Shown: positions 8,484 through 19,545, numbered from the stretch's first letter. The stretch: 43,822 nucleotides of DNA from JBKQHQ01 sp052148715 (GCA_052148715.1 JBKQHQ010000035.1:1-43822), one strand, 5' to 3'. The notes: generated by a model not told the origin, from the letters alone. A program made the numbers and translations.

Positions 8484-9766
8484 TGACCAGTGAGCCCGTC
8501 AGCGCTGTCGGAAACGGAGCTCTGCACATCGACGCGCGGAACAGTGTTCGTGCCGGCACGATCCTGAACTGACATACCCGGTGTTCCTGCATCCGGGGAT
8601 TGCTGACTTGGGCTTGCGGCGCCCCCGTTGAGCCGCGAGTGCTGCCAAAGTCTTAGAGCGACGGGGAGAGGATCAATCTTGACCTGATCCCACCACGCGG
8701 CCTCGTCGGCGTGCCGATGCAGTTCGCGGTGATGGATCCGACAAACCGGCACCGTGAACTCGTCGCTGACCCGGCGCCCGAGCGCGCGAGCCTGGGTAAA
8801 GCGCAGATGATGCGGATCCGATGGCGCCCGACCGCACACAAGGCACGCCTGTCGGGAGACGAATTTCAGGTGGTCCTTGTCGCGCACGCGGACCGTTTTC
8901 CCGAGCGCACGGACCGCACGGGAACGCTCGGATCTGCGAGGCACGTTTGTCGGCTCTTCGCTGCCGCTCCCATCAAGCTCGCCCGCCGGCACGGCGGTTG
9001 CCGCATTGGCGGGCTCGCCACTATCAAGCGCCGATAGCTTTGCCTGAAACTGCTCCTCGACCATTTGTGCATCGCTTGCCATCAGCGCGTTCTTTGCAGA
9101 AAGGCGCCGATGAACCCAAGCTGCCGCGTCATCGCCCGAATTCAATGAAGCCAGCTCGGCGACGAGACTGTCGCGAAGGCTTGCTGATAGGTTAGCAGCG
9201 AGAAAGCGCGGTGGGGACTGTACCGGAGGCAATCGACTGGCGTGAACTGGTGGTTCGGCAGCAGCAGGGGCGCGCCCGTTCGGTCGGGCGCGATCATCGG
9301 ATTCGCGCGGCGGCTCGCTGCTGGAATTAGATTGTGCACCGATGTCCGGGGCATCGAGGTCATCGTCTCCGGCGATCCCGACCAGGGTGAACAGCGCGTA
9401 GCGGCGGGCATAGGTCAGTGCCGCGCCCATGCGATGCGGCGCCGAGGCCTCGCTGATCGGACATACCAACCAATCGGACGAGACCCATTCGCCAGAGGCG
9501 TGGGCAAGGACCGTGGTGAGGCGGATGAGACCGGCCTCGGTGTCGACGGATGTGGTCTGGATGGTCGCGATCTCGTGCCGTCCGAGGCTCTTGCGCACGA
9601 TGTCGAGGCCGCTCGCAAGCGGCGCATAGCGAAACGTCCGGTCGCCTTCGCGCGGGAACGGTGAGCGGATGGTGCCTAGGAGCGATTTTTCCGGATTGGC
9701 CATCTCGGCTTGCGCTTTGGCGAGCGCTGCGGCGATCGCGCCAATCGACTCACTGGAGCGGTGCAT
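8480..9766 (-). CDS. ERF-family ssDNA annealing protein fused to an HNH-like (DUF968-type) domain
   Basis: 428 residues. Residues ~1-140 form an ERF annealing domain (FRYAPLASGLDIVRKSLGRH, then PHRMGAALTYARRYALFTLVGIAGDDD). A low-complexity linker follows. Residues ~305-355 carry CxxC (CLVCG), PHH, CRIHH and LHRH, the ligand pattern of an HNH/DUF968 zinc fold. ERF proteins pair complementary single strands during phage-type recombination; the HNH-like part could add nuclease or DNA-binding activity. I chose the ATG because a GGGAGAAGG ribosome site precedes it; a GTG 6 bases upstream is possible. It overlaps the exonuclease gene by 17 bases and the next gene by 4, so the three form one operon. 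Confidence 0.88.
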   Translation of the reverse strand: MHRSSESIGAIAAALAKAQAEMANPEKSLLGTIRSPFPREGDRTFRYAPLASGLDIVRKSLGRHEIATIQTTSVDTEAGLIRLTTVLAHASGEWVSSDWLVCPISEASAPHRMGAALTYARRYALFTLVGIAGDDDLDAPDIGAQSNSSSEPPRESDDRARPNGRAPAAAEPPVHASRLPPVQSPPRFLAANLSASLRDSLVAELASLNSGDDAAAWVHRRLSAKNALMASDAQMVEEQFQAKLSALDSGEPANAATAVPAGELDGSGSEEPTNVPRRSERSRAVRALGKTVRVRDKDHLKFVSRQACLVCGRAPSDPHHLRFTQARALGRRVSDEFTVPVCRIHHRELHRHADEAAWWDQVKIDPLPVALRLWQHSRLNGGAASPSQQSPDAGTPGMSVQDRAGTNTVPRVDVQSSVSDSADGLTGQ

Positions 9767-10562
9767 GGCCACCTTCTCCCTCGACGAGGTCGAAGCTCAC
9801 CGCACCCGATTTCGAGCGCTTGGCGCGAATGCCGTGGCCGATGGCTTCCTTGGCATCCTCCGGCATGAGGCCCTTCAGCTCGGCCTTGGCTTTCTCGTGC
9901 TCCGCGAAGGCCTCGCGGGTCGACCGGAACACAGCCGCGAGCTCGGCCCAGGCATTGGATGCGCTCATGTCGACGATCCGCACGGCCGCGAGCCGCGGCC
10001 GCGGCGGCTCGACGCCAAAGAGGCGAGGGGGCTCGCCGCTCTCCACGCAGCGCCAGAACTTTTTCTCGGCCGTGAACAGGAGGTGCTGGTAGAGCGGATC
10101 GGCCGGTATGGTGATCTCCACCCATTTGCCGCCGCCTGTGATAATCGAGAGCACCGCGGTCTTGGTATTGACCACCCACATATTGTGCTGGAGCTGCGCC
10201 ATGTGCTTATCGGCGGCGATTTCCTCCGAGAACGACCAAGGCAGCATGAACTTGGCCTCGAAGACCGCTTCGGTTCCGTCAACTACGCCGTCGAGGGTTG
10301 CTGCCATCCACCGCACCACTGAGTGCCGCACCCGACGCTGCACGTCTTTGATGGCATGGCCGGCGTTGCGCTCGTACCAGTGCCGATTGAGCGGCTCGGT
10401 AACGAGGCCGAGCTGGACGATGAGGTTGCCAGAGAGGTCCTCGGGCTCGACCTCGCCGCGCTTCTCCTGCCAGAGGCGGACGAGAGCGGCCTCATCGGTC
10501 CCCAAGATGATCCGGGCGTCAGAGCCGCCGATGAAGCTCCGCCTATTCGCTGAATCGTTCAT
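9750..10562 (-). CDS. YqaJ/lambda-type recombinase exonuclease
   Basis: 270 residues with the YqaJ signature: FIGGSDARIILG near the N-terminus, EPLNRHWYE, the catalytic Asp in ATLDGVVDG and the E-x-K of FEAKFM. Such enzymes chew one strand of linear duplex DNA and hand the single strand to an annealing protein, here the ERF gene that overlaps its 3' end. I prefer the start at MNDSANRR because GGAGGA sits 5 bases upstream; an alternative ATG 45 bases earlier has a weaker site. The gene is the first of the leftward operon, divergent from an XRE regulator that may repress it. Confidence 0.9.
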   Translation of the reverse strand: MNDSANRRSFIGGSDARIILGTDEAALVRLWQEKRGEVEPEDLSGNLIVQLGLVTEPLNRHWYERNAGHAIKDVQRRVRHSVVRWMAATLDGVVDGTEAVFEAKFMLPWSFSEEIAADKHMAQLQHNMWVVNTKTAVLSIITGGGKWVEITIPADPLYQHLLFTAEKKFWRCVESGEPPRLFGVEPPRPRLAAVRIVDMSASNAWAELAAVFRSTREAFAEHEKAKAELKGLMPEDAKEAIGHGIRAKRSKSGAVSFDLVEGEGGHAPLQ

Positions 10563-10658
10563 AGATCTCCTCCAGTCGGGCAAGTTTGTCCAAAGTGGTG
10601 TCGTCATGCGCTGAACCTCTGTTTTTACTTAAATCAGCACGTTGTTACGATACTCCGA

Positions 10659-10670
10659 AAATCATGATTT
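10659..10670. promoter_or_regulatory. Palindrome AAATCATGATTT, candidate operator
   Basis: A perfect 12-base palindrome in the 131-base gap between the divergent exonuclease and XRE-regulator genes. XRE regulators bind such short inverted repeats, so this is a plausible autoregulatory and operon operator. Binding is inferred from position only. Confidence 0.45.
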
Positions 10671-10693
10671 GCAACTGAAATCGGAACATTGAT

Positions 10694-11017
10694 ATGGTTT
10701 TTTTGCCCGTACAATGTCGAATGGCGCGTGCTGCCCTTGGCTTGGGCGTTCGAGAGCTTGCTGCAGCGGCCAAAGTGTCCATAGACACAGTCGCTAGGTT
10801 TGAGCGGGGAGACGAACTGAAGGAGCGGACGATTGACGCGCTACGGACGGCGCTTGAGGCGGCTGGCGTCGAGTTCACCAACGGTGACAAGCCTGGCGTC
10901 CGCCTGACCGAGGCTCCTCGTGCGCGATCCGTAGAGCCTGCCCGCCGGTCAAAACGGGCGGTCTCCGGGAAAGCAGTTCGCGGCAAAACCGCGAAGGCAA
11001 GCGAACAGAAGCGATAG
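10694..11017 (+). CDS. XRE-family helix-turn-helix regulator
   Basis: 107 residues. The helix-turn-helix is at about 10-60: RAALGLGVRELAAAAKVSIDTVARFERG. The segment AAGVEFTNGDKPGVRL is the usual end of this compact family in Hyphomicrobiales. A basic Lys/Arg/Ala-rich tail (RRSKRAVSGKAVRGKTAKAS) could contact DNA non-specifically. It is divergent from the exonuclease-ERF operon and is the likely local regulator. It is the only complete copy here; decayed versions of its last third recur at 14.7 and 37.5 kb, and the tail of a related regulator lies immediately downstream. Confidence 0.85.
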   Translation: MVFLPVQCRMARAALGLGVRELAAAAKVSIDTVARFERGDELKERTIDALRTALEAAGVEFTNGDKPGVRLTEAPRARSVEPARRSKRAVSGKAVRGKTAKASEQKR

Positions 11018-11054
11018 GGTTCAAGCCCCCGACCATGACGGCGCCTTGATGTTC

Positions 11055-11179
11055 AGTGCGAAACTGGTGAGAAGCTTTGATCAGCGTTCGAGCGGGCCGG
11101 CGTCGAGTTCACCGATGAGAGCGGGGGAGGGCCGGGCGTACGCTTGCGAAAGTCGCCTCCGGCGAGCAAACGAAAATAG
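11055..11179 (+). repeat. Decayed tail of a second XRE regulator (type B)
   Basis: The sequence encodes, in one frame with an internal stop near its start, FERAGVEFTDESGGGPGVRL followed by RKSPPASKRK and a TAG. This is the C-terminal end of a HTH protein of the same family as the gene just upstream. No helix-turn-helix region remains. Related copies occur at 14380-14500 and 37651-37769. The remaining bases up to 11333 contain one copy of the ACGAAGCCAA repeat and the helicase leader. Confidence 0.7.
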
Positions 11180-11333
11180 GCGAATGGAAGTGGCTACTTT
11201 TGCGATAAACGGCCCGCAAAACGAAGCCAATTTTTGCCCGCCAGATCAATCGACGGCGGATGACAAAGCCCCGCGCATTCGGCCCTGAGAATCTGGACGG
11301 CGCGATGAGTAAGTTTCCGAGCCGGAATGCCGC

Positions 11334-13543
<2,210 letters not shown>

Positions 13544-13546
13544 GCC

Positions 13547-14287
13547 ATGGTGGCAGCGGATTTTCTGCAGGATCCGCAGGTTCGGCGGTGGCTCGCTGGG
13601 GTCGAGCCGGCCTGGACGCTGCTCACCTTCGACAGTTTGCGCGCGCTCCGGCAGGAGCCGTCGGCTGGTCGGAGCGCGATCCGGATCGCCAATGATCTCA
13701 TTGTCGACGAGATCGCCGGCTCGGCGGTGGCGCGCAACACCCTGATCCTCCTGCAGCAGGCGATTGCGCATGATGGCCTGCCGCTGACCGCAACCGGCAA
13801 CCTGTCGCGGGCCGTGGTGCGGCGCGACAATCTGGGTGGAAGCGCGTATTGCCGTGTTGTCCGCTTGCTGGCGCAGGCATCCACGCTGGTGCGCGCGCGG
13901 CGCGGCAAGTTGGTGGCGACACCCTTGGGCAAATCGATGTTGAGCGATGCGCGGCAAGGTTGCTTACCAGCGATCCTGTTTCATCTGGCGTTCTGGCACA
14001 TGGATCTCCGGAATTTCGGCCGCGGTTTGCTCGGCTCATGGCCGCAGGCAGACATTGGCATTGTGCTGTGGTCGCTATCGGTTTGCGCCAGCGACTGGCA
14101 GACCGGCGAGACGCTCATCCGGCTTTGCACCATACCCGAGCCAGCCACCCTGACGGGGACGTGGGACATGTCGGCCCGCGCCATGAAGACGCGCATCCTT
14201 CGCCCCTTGTTGTGGTTCGGACTGCTGGAGTACCGCAGCGAAAAGATTCCCGACAATAACTTCGCAGCGCGGCATTATTATCGATGA
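13547..14287 (+). CDS. Conserved hypothetical protein coupled to the helicase
   Basis: 246 residues, beginning 3 bases after the helicase stop, so probably co-transcribed and coupled. The middle has LPLTATGNLSRAVV followed by a predicted helical stretch, a pattern I associate with uncharacterised proteins related to the pRiA4b ORF-3 type and with winged-helix folds, but the assignment is weak. It lacks nuclease or ATPase motifs. Context suggests it assists or regulates the RecD2-like helicase. If the helicase frameshift is real, expression of this gene could be affected through loss of coupling. Confidence 0.7.
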   Translation: MVAADFLQDPQVRRWLAGVEPAWTLLTFDSLRALRQEPSAGRSAIRIANDLIVDEIAGSAVARNTLILLQQAIAHDGLPLTATGNLSRAVVRRDNLGGSAYCRVVRLLAQASTLVRARRGKLVATPLGKSMLSDARQGCLPAILFHLAFWHMDLRNFGRGLLGSWPQADIGIVLWSLSVCASDWQTGETLIRLCTIPEPATLTGTWDMSARAMKTRILRPLLWFGLLEYRSEKIPDNNFAARHYYR

Positions 14288-14379
14288 GAGCCGATGCAGC
14301 GGGAGGCTGGACGGACCAGTTGCGGACAAGAGACCCGCATTGGCCGCCATCAGCCGCTGACGCCGCCCGGGTGGTCGAA

Positions 14380-14500
14380 GCGAAAACGCGAGAGATTCGA
14401 ACGGCGCTCAAGCGCGTCGGGCGTCGAGTTCATCGACGCGAGCGGGGGAGGGCCGGGCGTACGCCTGCGGAAGTCACCTCAGGTGAGCAGAAGAAAATAG
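14380..14500 (+). repeat. Decayed XRE-regulator tail (type B)
   Basis: One frame reads ASGVEFIDASGGGPGVRLRK and then SPQVSRRK with a TAG, matching the type B tail at 11055-11179. DNA similarity starts at about AGCGAAAACGCGAGAGATTCG, just after the 13547-14287 gene. No helix-turn-helix region is left. Confidence 0.65.
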
Positions 14501-14673
14501 GGCGAAGGCGAGCGGATACTTTGGCTCGGCGGCGCGCTGCAGCGGGCAAGGCACGAAATCGCTGCGCGACCCGGCCGTGACCCGGCAGCCGTCGGCGCTC
14601 CCTCGGCGCCACCGAAGCGATCGGAGTGAACGTCAAAGGACCAAAATATGAAAATCGCCCGGGATAAATCCTC

Positions 14674-14829
14674 GCCGCCGGAGCGAGCATCAACGGTGAT
14701 CAACCCGGCGTCCTCTGACCAAGGCTGCTGCTGCGCAATCCGCGAAGCCCGCCCGCCCGTCAAAACGGACAGCTTCCGCGAAAGCAGTTCGCGGGAAAAC
14801 CGCCAAGGCAAGCGAGAAGAAACGATAGG
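14674..14829 (+). repeat. Decayed XRE-regulator tail (type A)
   Basis: Matches the last third of the complete XRE gene (10694-11017): NGDQPGV, then, after a one-base deletion, KPARPSKRTASAKAVRGKTA and KASEKKR with TAG. The complete gene has the same residues in a continuous frame. It lies downstream of a type B tail, the reverse of the order at 10.9-11.2 and 37.5-37.7 kb. Confidence 0.7.
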
Positions 14830-15042
14830 GTTCGGAGTCAAGCCACCGACCAGCACGTCTTGACAGCGGATTTGGCGGGTGGCGAGCGGGTAACGATCGC
14901 CGGACGCACCGGACCGACGACGCCGGCCTATACACGTCCTGCCCAAGGGATTGCATCGCATCCGCCACTACGGCTGTTCGCCAACGCGCGACCAACATCG
15001 CACGCGCCCGCGAGCTGCCTCGCCGTGCCGCCCGCCGTCATC

Positions 15043-15207
15043 CAGCCCGAGACGGATGATCCCTCCGAGCCTGATCAGCCGCTTACCCTGCCAACACCGT
15101 GCCCCTACTGCGGTGGTCGTATGATCATCATCGAGCTCTTGAGCGCGGCTGCGCGCTGCGAGCCCAAGCATCGACCAACACCCGTGATCGGGATCGATAC
15201 TTCATGA
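15043..15207 (+). pseudogene. C-terminal scrap of an IS91-family transposase
   Basis: The frame encodes TPCPYCGGRMIIIE, then KHRPTP and the terminal GIDTS. I recognise the CPxCGGRM zinc motif and IDTS end from IS91-like (Y1, rolling-circle) transposases of rhizobia. Between the two blocks the expected FERGC stretch is out of frame, so at least one indel is present. The upstream HUH and tyrosine region is missing. This is a dead remnant. Confidence 0.6.
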
Positions 15208-15770
15208 TGCCGTTGGGCATGCCGCCATTCAACCGTTCGGTTTCTCCCTATCGCTGGTTTCTGACCCGCAACAAAGGCTCATGCTCATGGCTTGTCTGAT
15301 CGTCAGCATCTGCAACGGGCATCTCCGCCCGCGCACCCAGACCGCCATAGACCCTGCTGCCCCGCCGGGTGCCCCACCCAACGCGATTTCGTGCCTTGGC
15401 GCTTTTCGGACGCCAGCCGGACGAGTGTGTGGCGTGTCCAGCAACGCCGGCATACGAAACCGGCGCATGAAGAGACATCGAGCCCCTTCCGCGTACACGG
15501 GCAGCTGATGTAGGCTTATCGGAAAGCTGCCAGCGGGACGCGTCGAAATCCCGATCATTGTAATAGGGAGCGCTCGTGCCGTCGCCTGGCGTCTCAGCGT
15601 TCACATAACAGGGGTCCCTGCGCGCGTTACGCGACGATCTATTACGGGAAAGCAATGAAACTCCCGTCGCCAATTCCTTCAACCTGCCGGAACCGCGATA
15701 GCGAGTATTGGCGTAAGATCGGCCTTTCGATCGATCGCAAGGCGGTGCGGGTTCTGGCGGAGGGGCCACC
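15208..15770. other. Intergenic, probable IS91 3' flank and phosphodiesterase leader
   Basis: No gene recognised. The first part follows the IS91 transposase scrap without interruption and may be its non-coding terminus. The last ~100 bases lead to the gene at 15771, with GGAGGGG just before its ATG. Confidence 0.35.
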
Positions 15771-16604
15771 ATGACGCCCATTCTCATCGCACAAATCTCC
15801 GACCTCCACATCAAGCGCCCGGGTGAGTTGGCTTATCGAACGGTCGACACCGCGGGCGCGCTCGAACGCTGCGTCGTGCAACTCAACGAGCTGCGGCCGA
15901 GGCCGCAGATGGTGGTGATCTCGGGCGACCTCGTCGATACAGGTTTGGAGGAGGAATACGCGCATCTCGCCCGCTTGCTGGCGCCGCTCGAGTTGCCGTT
16001 TGCGGCCATTCCGGGTAACCACGATGCGCGCGGGCCGCTGCGCCTTGTGTTTCCCGATCAGCCCTACGCGGCGGACGCCGGTGCCATGAACGTCAAGATC
16101 GAGCTCGAGGCGCTCGATCTGATCCTGCTCGACTCGAGCGTGCCGGGGGAGCCGCATGGCGAGCTCGACGCGGATTCGCTGGCTTGGCTCGACGCGACCC
16201 TTGCCGGATCGGCACGCCGGCCGGCGCTCTTGTTTTTGCACCATCCACCGTTCGTGACCGGCATCGCGCACATGGATCGGCAGAACCTGCGCAATGCGTC
16301 AGCGCTCGCCGCCCTCGCGCGCCGCCATCCGCGCCTTCGGATGATCGCGGCCGGCCACGTGCACCGCGCGGTCGCGACCGTGTTCGCCGGTGTCGCGGCA
16401 ACGATATGCCCGGCTCTCAATCACGCGGTCGATCTCGATCTGGCCGCGGCGCGCGCACCGTCACTGAAAACCGAGCCGCCGGCCTTTCACCTGCACGCCT
16501 GGTTTGCCGGTGAGGGTTACGGAAACGTCGTGACCCATGTTGTGCCGATCGGCACCTTTGCCGGTCCGTGGCCGTTTTTCGATGCCGATGGGCGGCTGGT
16601 TTAG
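15771..16604 (+). CDS. Calcineurin-like phosphodiesterase (CpdA-like)
   Basis: 277 residues with all metal-binding blocks of class III cyclic-nucleotide phosphodiesterases: QISDLHIK at the N-terminus, VVISGDLVDTG, PGNHDARG, LFLHHPPF and MIAAGHVHRAV. The family holds two metal ions and hydrolyses 3',5'-cAMP or other phosphodiesters in the cytoplasm. There is no signal peptide. A GGAGG site 8 bases upstream supports the ATG. The gene stands alone and is followed by a probable terminator. Substrate cannot be read from sequence; CpdA-type is the best guess. Confidence 0.87.
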   Translation: MTPILIAQISDLHIKRPGELAYRTVDTAGALERCVVQLNELRPRPQMVVISGDLVDTGLEEEYAHLARLLAPLELPFAAIPGNHDARGPLRLVFPDQPYAADAGAMNVKIELEALDLILLDSSVPGEPHGELDADSLAWLDATLAGSARRPALLFLHHPPFVTGIAHMDRQNLRNASALAALARRHPRLRMIAAGHVHRAVATVFAGVAATICPALNHAVDLDLAAARAPSLKTEPPAFHLHAWFAGEGYGNVVTHVVPIGTFAGPWPFFDADGRLV

Positions 16605-16616
16605 CGATGGCCGGAT

Positions 16617-16678
16617 AGGCGTTCCAGGTGTTGGCGCCCGCGGAGGGAGCTAAGGGAACCACCTGGCTTCGCCTTTTT
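16617..16678 (+). terminator. Probable intrinsic terminator after the phosphodiesterase
   Basis: Arms AGGCG plus CCAGGTG and CACCTGG plus CGCCT pair across a long loop with a small internal bulge, followed by TTTTT. It begins 13 bases after the stop codon. The large loop makes it weaker than a textbook case. Confidence 0.5.
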
Positions 16679-16810
16679 GGATCGCGACTTCGATTTTCGA
16701 ATGCCACGCTATCGTCGGGCGGATAAGATCGTCTCCTCGTGGAGCGGTCATGCGCGCCGGCAATGGTGCGCCTGCCGCGATACGCCGTCAGTACATCAAT
16801 GGAGGAGCGC

Positions 16811-17467
16811 ATGATCGATCATACCCAGGACAAGAACGATATAGCACCGCGCCGACGCTTCTTTGGTCGCCTTGGAGGAGTTGTCGTGCTCGGACTCGCG
16901 AGTCTCGTACCAAAGTCGTTGCACGCGCGAGCACCGGTGGCGCGGCCGCACGGCCCAAATTGGCCCGGCGCACTGCACGGTCGTCATCGCCAAGTGGTAG
17001 ACGCCTATGAAGCCAACTCGGGATTCCCGCTCGCATTTGCACACACGTTTCTAGCCCCCAACAAATCGGCAACTGCGGTTGTCGTTCTCCGCCACGGCGC
17101 CTTCCCGATCGCGCTCGACAACGCGATGTGGGAAAAATACAAAATCGGCGAATCGTTTAAGATTGTCGATCCGGAAACCAAAGCCCCGGCGAATAAGAAC
17201 CCTTTCCTGCGGCCAAAATCAGGCGTCCTTTTAGTAGACGATATGGCTATTGACCGGCTGATCGCGAAGGGAGTTGTCTTCGGTGCTTGCAATGTCGCGC
17301 TGCAAGTCCAAAGCAAGATGCTCGCCAACAACGCTGGCGTCAGCGCCGAAGAGGCGGCAAAGGAATGGGCAGCGAATGTGATCCCAGAGATCACAATTAT
17401 CCCGTCGGGAACTTGGGGAGTGAATCGAGCACAGGAAGTGGGCTGCACGTACTGCGCCGGAGGCTGA
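16811..17467 (+). CDS. Tat-exported DsrE-like protein
   Basis: 218 residues. Start chosen at the ATG behind GGAGGAGCGC. The N-terminus APRRRFFGRLGGVVVLGLAS is a twin-arginine signal ending near ARA. The mature part has FAHTFLAPNKSATAVVVLRHG, VLLVDDMAIDRLIAKGVVFG, ACNVALQ, then NRAQEVGCTYCAGG at the C-terminus. This matches a group of periplasmic DsrE-superfamily proteins annotated only as Tat signal proteins. The superfamily handles sulfur relay, but the conserved Cys here (in FGACN and the terminal CTYC) have no proven role. Monocistronic; a hairpin follows. Confidence 0.75.
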   Translation: MIDHTQDKNDIAPRRRFFGRLGGVVVLGLASLVPKSLHARAPVARPHGPNWPGALHGRHRQVVDAYEANSGFPLAFAHTFLAPNKSATAVVVLRHGAFPIALDNAMWEKYKIGESFKIVDPETKAPANKNPFLRPKSGVLLVDDMAIDRLIAKGVVFGACNVALQVQSKMLANNAGVSAEEAAKEWAANVIPEITIIPSGTWGVNRAQEVGCTYCAGG

Positions 17468-17486
17468 AAAAAATGTTGTAGTGCGG

Positions 17487-17516
17487 AATGACGCGAATGG
17501 CACATCGCGTCATTTT
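17487..17516. terminator. Probable terminator after the Tat protein
   Basis: A perfect 10-base stem, AATGACGCGA with TCGCGTCATT, and an 8-base loop, 20 bases after the stop codon. It is followed by TTACGG and preceded by a run of seven A residues, so it could act in both directions. Confidence 0.6.
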
Positions 17517-18064
17517 ACGGCAATGCAGCACTCCGGTCGCTTTCGGGGCATTGCGGACGTGGCTGGACCTGCAGCTCGCCTGGCCCGGTCGCCAATGACA
17601 GACGGCAATCGGAGGGCAGCACCGTGAAAAAGGGCTTGCGCCGGCCCAGGCTCAGCGCGATCATTCTATCGTCACGGCTGCGGGCTTTCATCCTGATTGC
17701 CGCGCCGTTCTCATCCAGACTGTCGCGCTATACCGAGGATACGCAGCAAGGACACGAGAAACCGCATCGTGACATTTTTGGAATGTCTGCCGTTCTAAAC
17801 ACCACCGACTTAAGAATTGCTTAACCTCCTTCGTAACTGCACTATGGGAAAGCGGCTTCGTCAACGACGACAGATCAACCCGATCACGGGTAGATGGCGA
17901 AACGAGCAAACCGCCGTACCGGCACTTTGCCCCCTGTTCCTGATACGGATCGGCAGGACCCGCAACGGATCAGCAAGGACCATCGATACGGTCTGTCGGC
18001 CGATCCAACGAACCGGCACCGAGAGGTCCGTTCAAGAATAAAGCCAGCCGCTTGGGAGAATGAG
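17517..18064. other. Intergenic, no gene recognised
   Basis: Short frames here (for example a GTG-start frame at 17624 and one at 17894 that runs into the VOC gene) lack ribosome sites or similarity. The 17894 frame would add 57 basic residues to the VOC protein, which is unlike the family, so I do not accept it as the start. Confidence 0.35.
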
Positions 18065-18670
18065 ATGTCAGACAAAAGTGAGCAGTTGATCAGGCCAAAA
18101 ATGCATCATGTAAATCTCAAAACGAACCGGTTACAGGAAATGATCAGTTGATACGGAATCGTGGTTGGTGCCAAAGTCAATTTCCAGTTTCCCGGTGGAG
18201 CTTTTATCTCCAATGATCGAGCCAACCACCGCATCGCACTCCTGGCTGTGCCCGGACTGCAGGAGGATCCACAAAAGTTCATTCACGCCGGTCTTCACCA
18301 CACCGCATTCGAATACGAGTCCTTTGACGACTTGATGTCATCTTATACTCGTTTGAAGAAAACGGGTATCGAACCCCAGGTTTGCCTCGATCACGGAGTG
18401 ACGACATCATTGTACTATTCTGATCCTGATCCTGATCAAAACATGGTTGAGCTGCAGGTTGACAATTTCGCAAATTGGGATGCCTCGTCGGAATGGCTGC
18501 GGACATCGGATGATTTCCACCGAGACCCGATCGGTACGTTTTTTGACCCTGACCTCGTGCTTGCTGCCTATCGGGCTGGTGCGACGTTCGAGCAGCTTCG
18601 TAAAGAGACCCGTGCAGGAAAATATCCCCCCAAGAAGCCGCCGAACCTCAATCTCCCTCCACTGGGCTGA
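18065..18670 (+). pseudogene. VOC/extradiol-dioxygenase-like gene with an in-frame TGA
   Basis: The frame reads MHHVNLKTNRLQEMIS, then TGA at 18149-18151, then YGIVVGAKVNFQFPGG and on to LNLPPLG without further stops. In related proteins the position before Tyr-Gly is normally Trp, so a TGG to TGA change is the simple explanation. Iron or manganese ligands of the vicinal-oxygen-chelate fold look intact (His in MHHVNL, His in AGLHHTAFEYES, Glu in MVELQVDN). Full length would be ~201 residues, similar to catechol-2,3-dioxygenase-like proteins. The downstream part has no credible start, so the gene is probably inactive unless the TGA is read through. Confidence 0.78.
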
Positions 18671-19311
18671 GGCCGTTCGAATGAGCCTTTTCTGACAGCG
18701 AACTCAATCTCTTTGTCGAGGCCCGATGACAACCTCCTTGATGACTGTCACGGTGAGCAAGACGAGCACGAAGAATATCGCCCCTAGGTAGATTCGAACA
18801 ACGTCCCAGATAAGTACAGAAGATCCAGGAGATAACCCATATATCGTGGCTTCCGCATAGATAGGCGATGGCTACTGCCGCACGAACTGTGTACGATTGT
18901 CATTGTTCCCAATGTCATTGTTCGCAACGTTACGTATACGTGACAAAATGTGGTGGATCGAACGTTAGTTCGGAACCGGTACCCCTCCGTCCCCCTGCTC
19001 GCGTTGGTGGTTTACAGTGGCTCAGGACCCAGTCATGATTGGGCTCTGGTTCTTCGTTTAGCCAAGCCGTATGATGAACGAGTTATCTGTAATTGAATTA
19101 GCAGTAACGGGCCGCCTCGAACACCCCGAGTTGCTCGAGTCGTGCAGGTGTGAACCGAAGTTCGCCTTCTGACTAGCCAAGGGCTCCGCCCTTGATATCC
19201 CTTGCGCCCGGGCGTGACGAGGGACCGAGGAGTCCACCCGCAAACGGGAACAAAATTCGCGTTAGCGGCACCATAACGGTCTAAAGGCCTTCATCCACCC
19301 GTCGAAGCATC
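18671..19311. other. Intergenic with a start-less hydrophobic frame and repeats
   Basis: On the minus strand 18704-18871 is a 55-codon open frame with an obvious transmembrane helix (IYLGAIFFVLVLLTVTVIKE) and a neat end (GPRQRD, TGA), but no start codon follows the upstream stop. It may be the tail of a lost membrane-protein gene. Two direct copies of TGTCATTGTTC (18898-18908 and 18913-18923) and a palindrome ACGTATACGT (18932-18941) lie upstream of it. Confidence 0.35.
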
Positions 19312-19545
19312 GTGATCTATCGTCTGCTCGAAAACCACGTCTTGGGGCCGGAACTCGTCAATGTCATGACGATGGCCTACGAAGACGTATTAGACGTGTT
19401 ACAATTGCCCGATCGGGACGATCCGTTGGCCGACATAATAGCACGACGAATTGTTGAACTAGCACTCTCGGGGCAGATCGATCCAAAATGCATCCCTGAT
19501 CAGGTGCTTCAGTCTTTGGACGGCGACGTCACAGAGGCTCCATGA
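19312..19545 (+). CDS. Small conserved hypothetical protein
   Basis: 77 residues from a GTG. The pattern MAYEDVLDVLQLPDRDDPLADIIARRIVELA resembles a family of short uncharacterised proteins in Bradyrhizobium and relatives (AYxxAL...DRxDPxTExVAxKIIE). It is helical and acidic with no known domain. The exact start is uncertain, as no strong ribosome site is seen. Confidence 0.6.
   Translation: MIYRLLENHVLGPELVNVMTMAYEDVLDVLQLPDRDDPLADIIARRIVELALSGQIDPKCIPDQVLQSLDGDVTEAP

Noticed and set aside
18149..18151. TGA as a selenocysteine codon
   Set aside because: The position corresponds to Trp in relatives and I see no SECIS-like hairpin just downstream; a nonsense mutation or base error is simpler.
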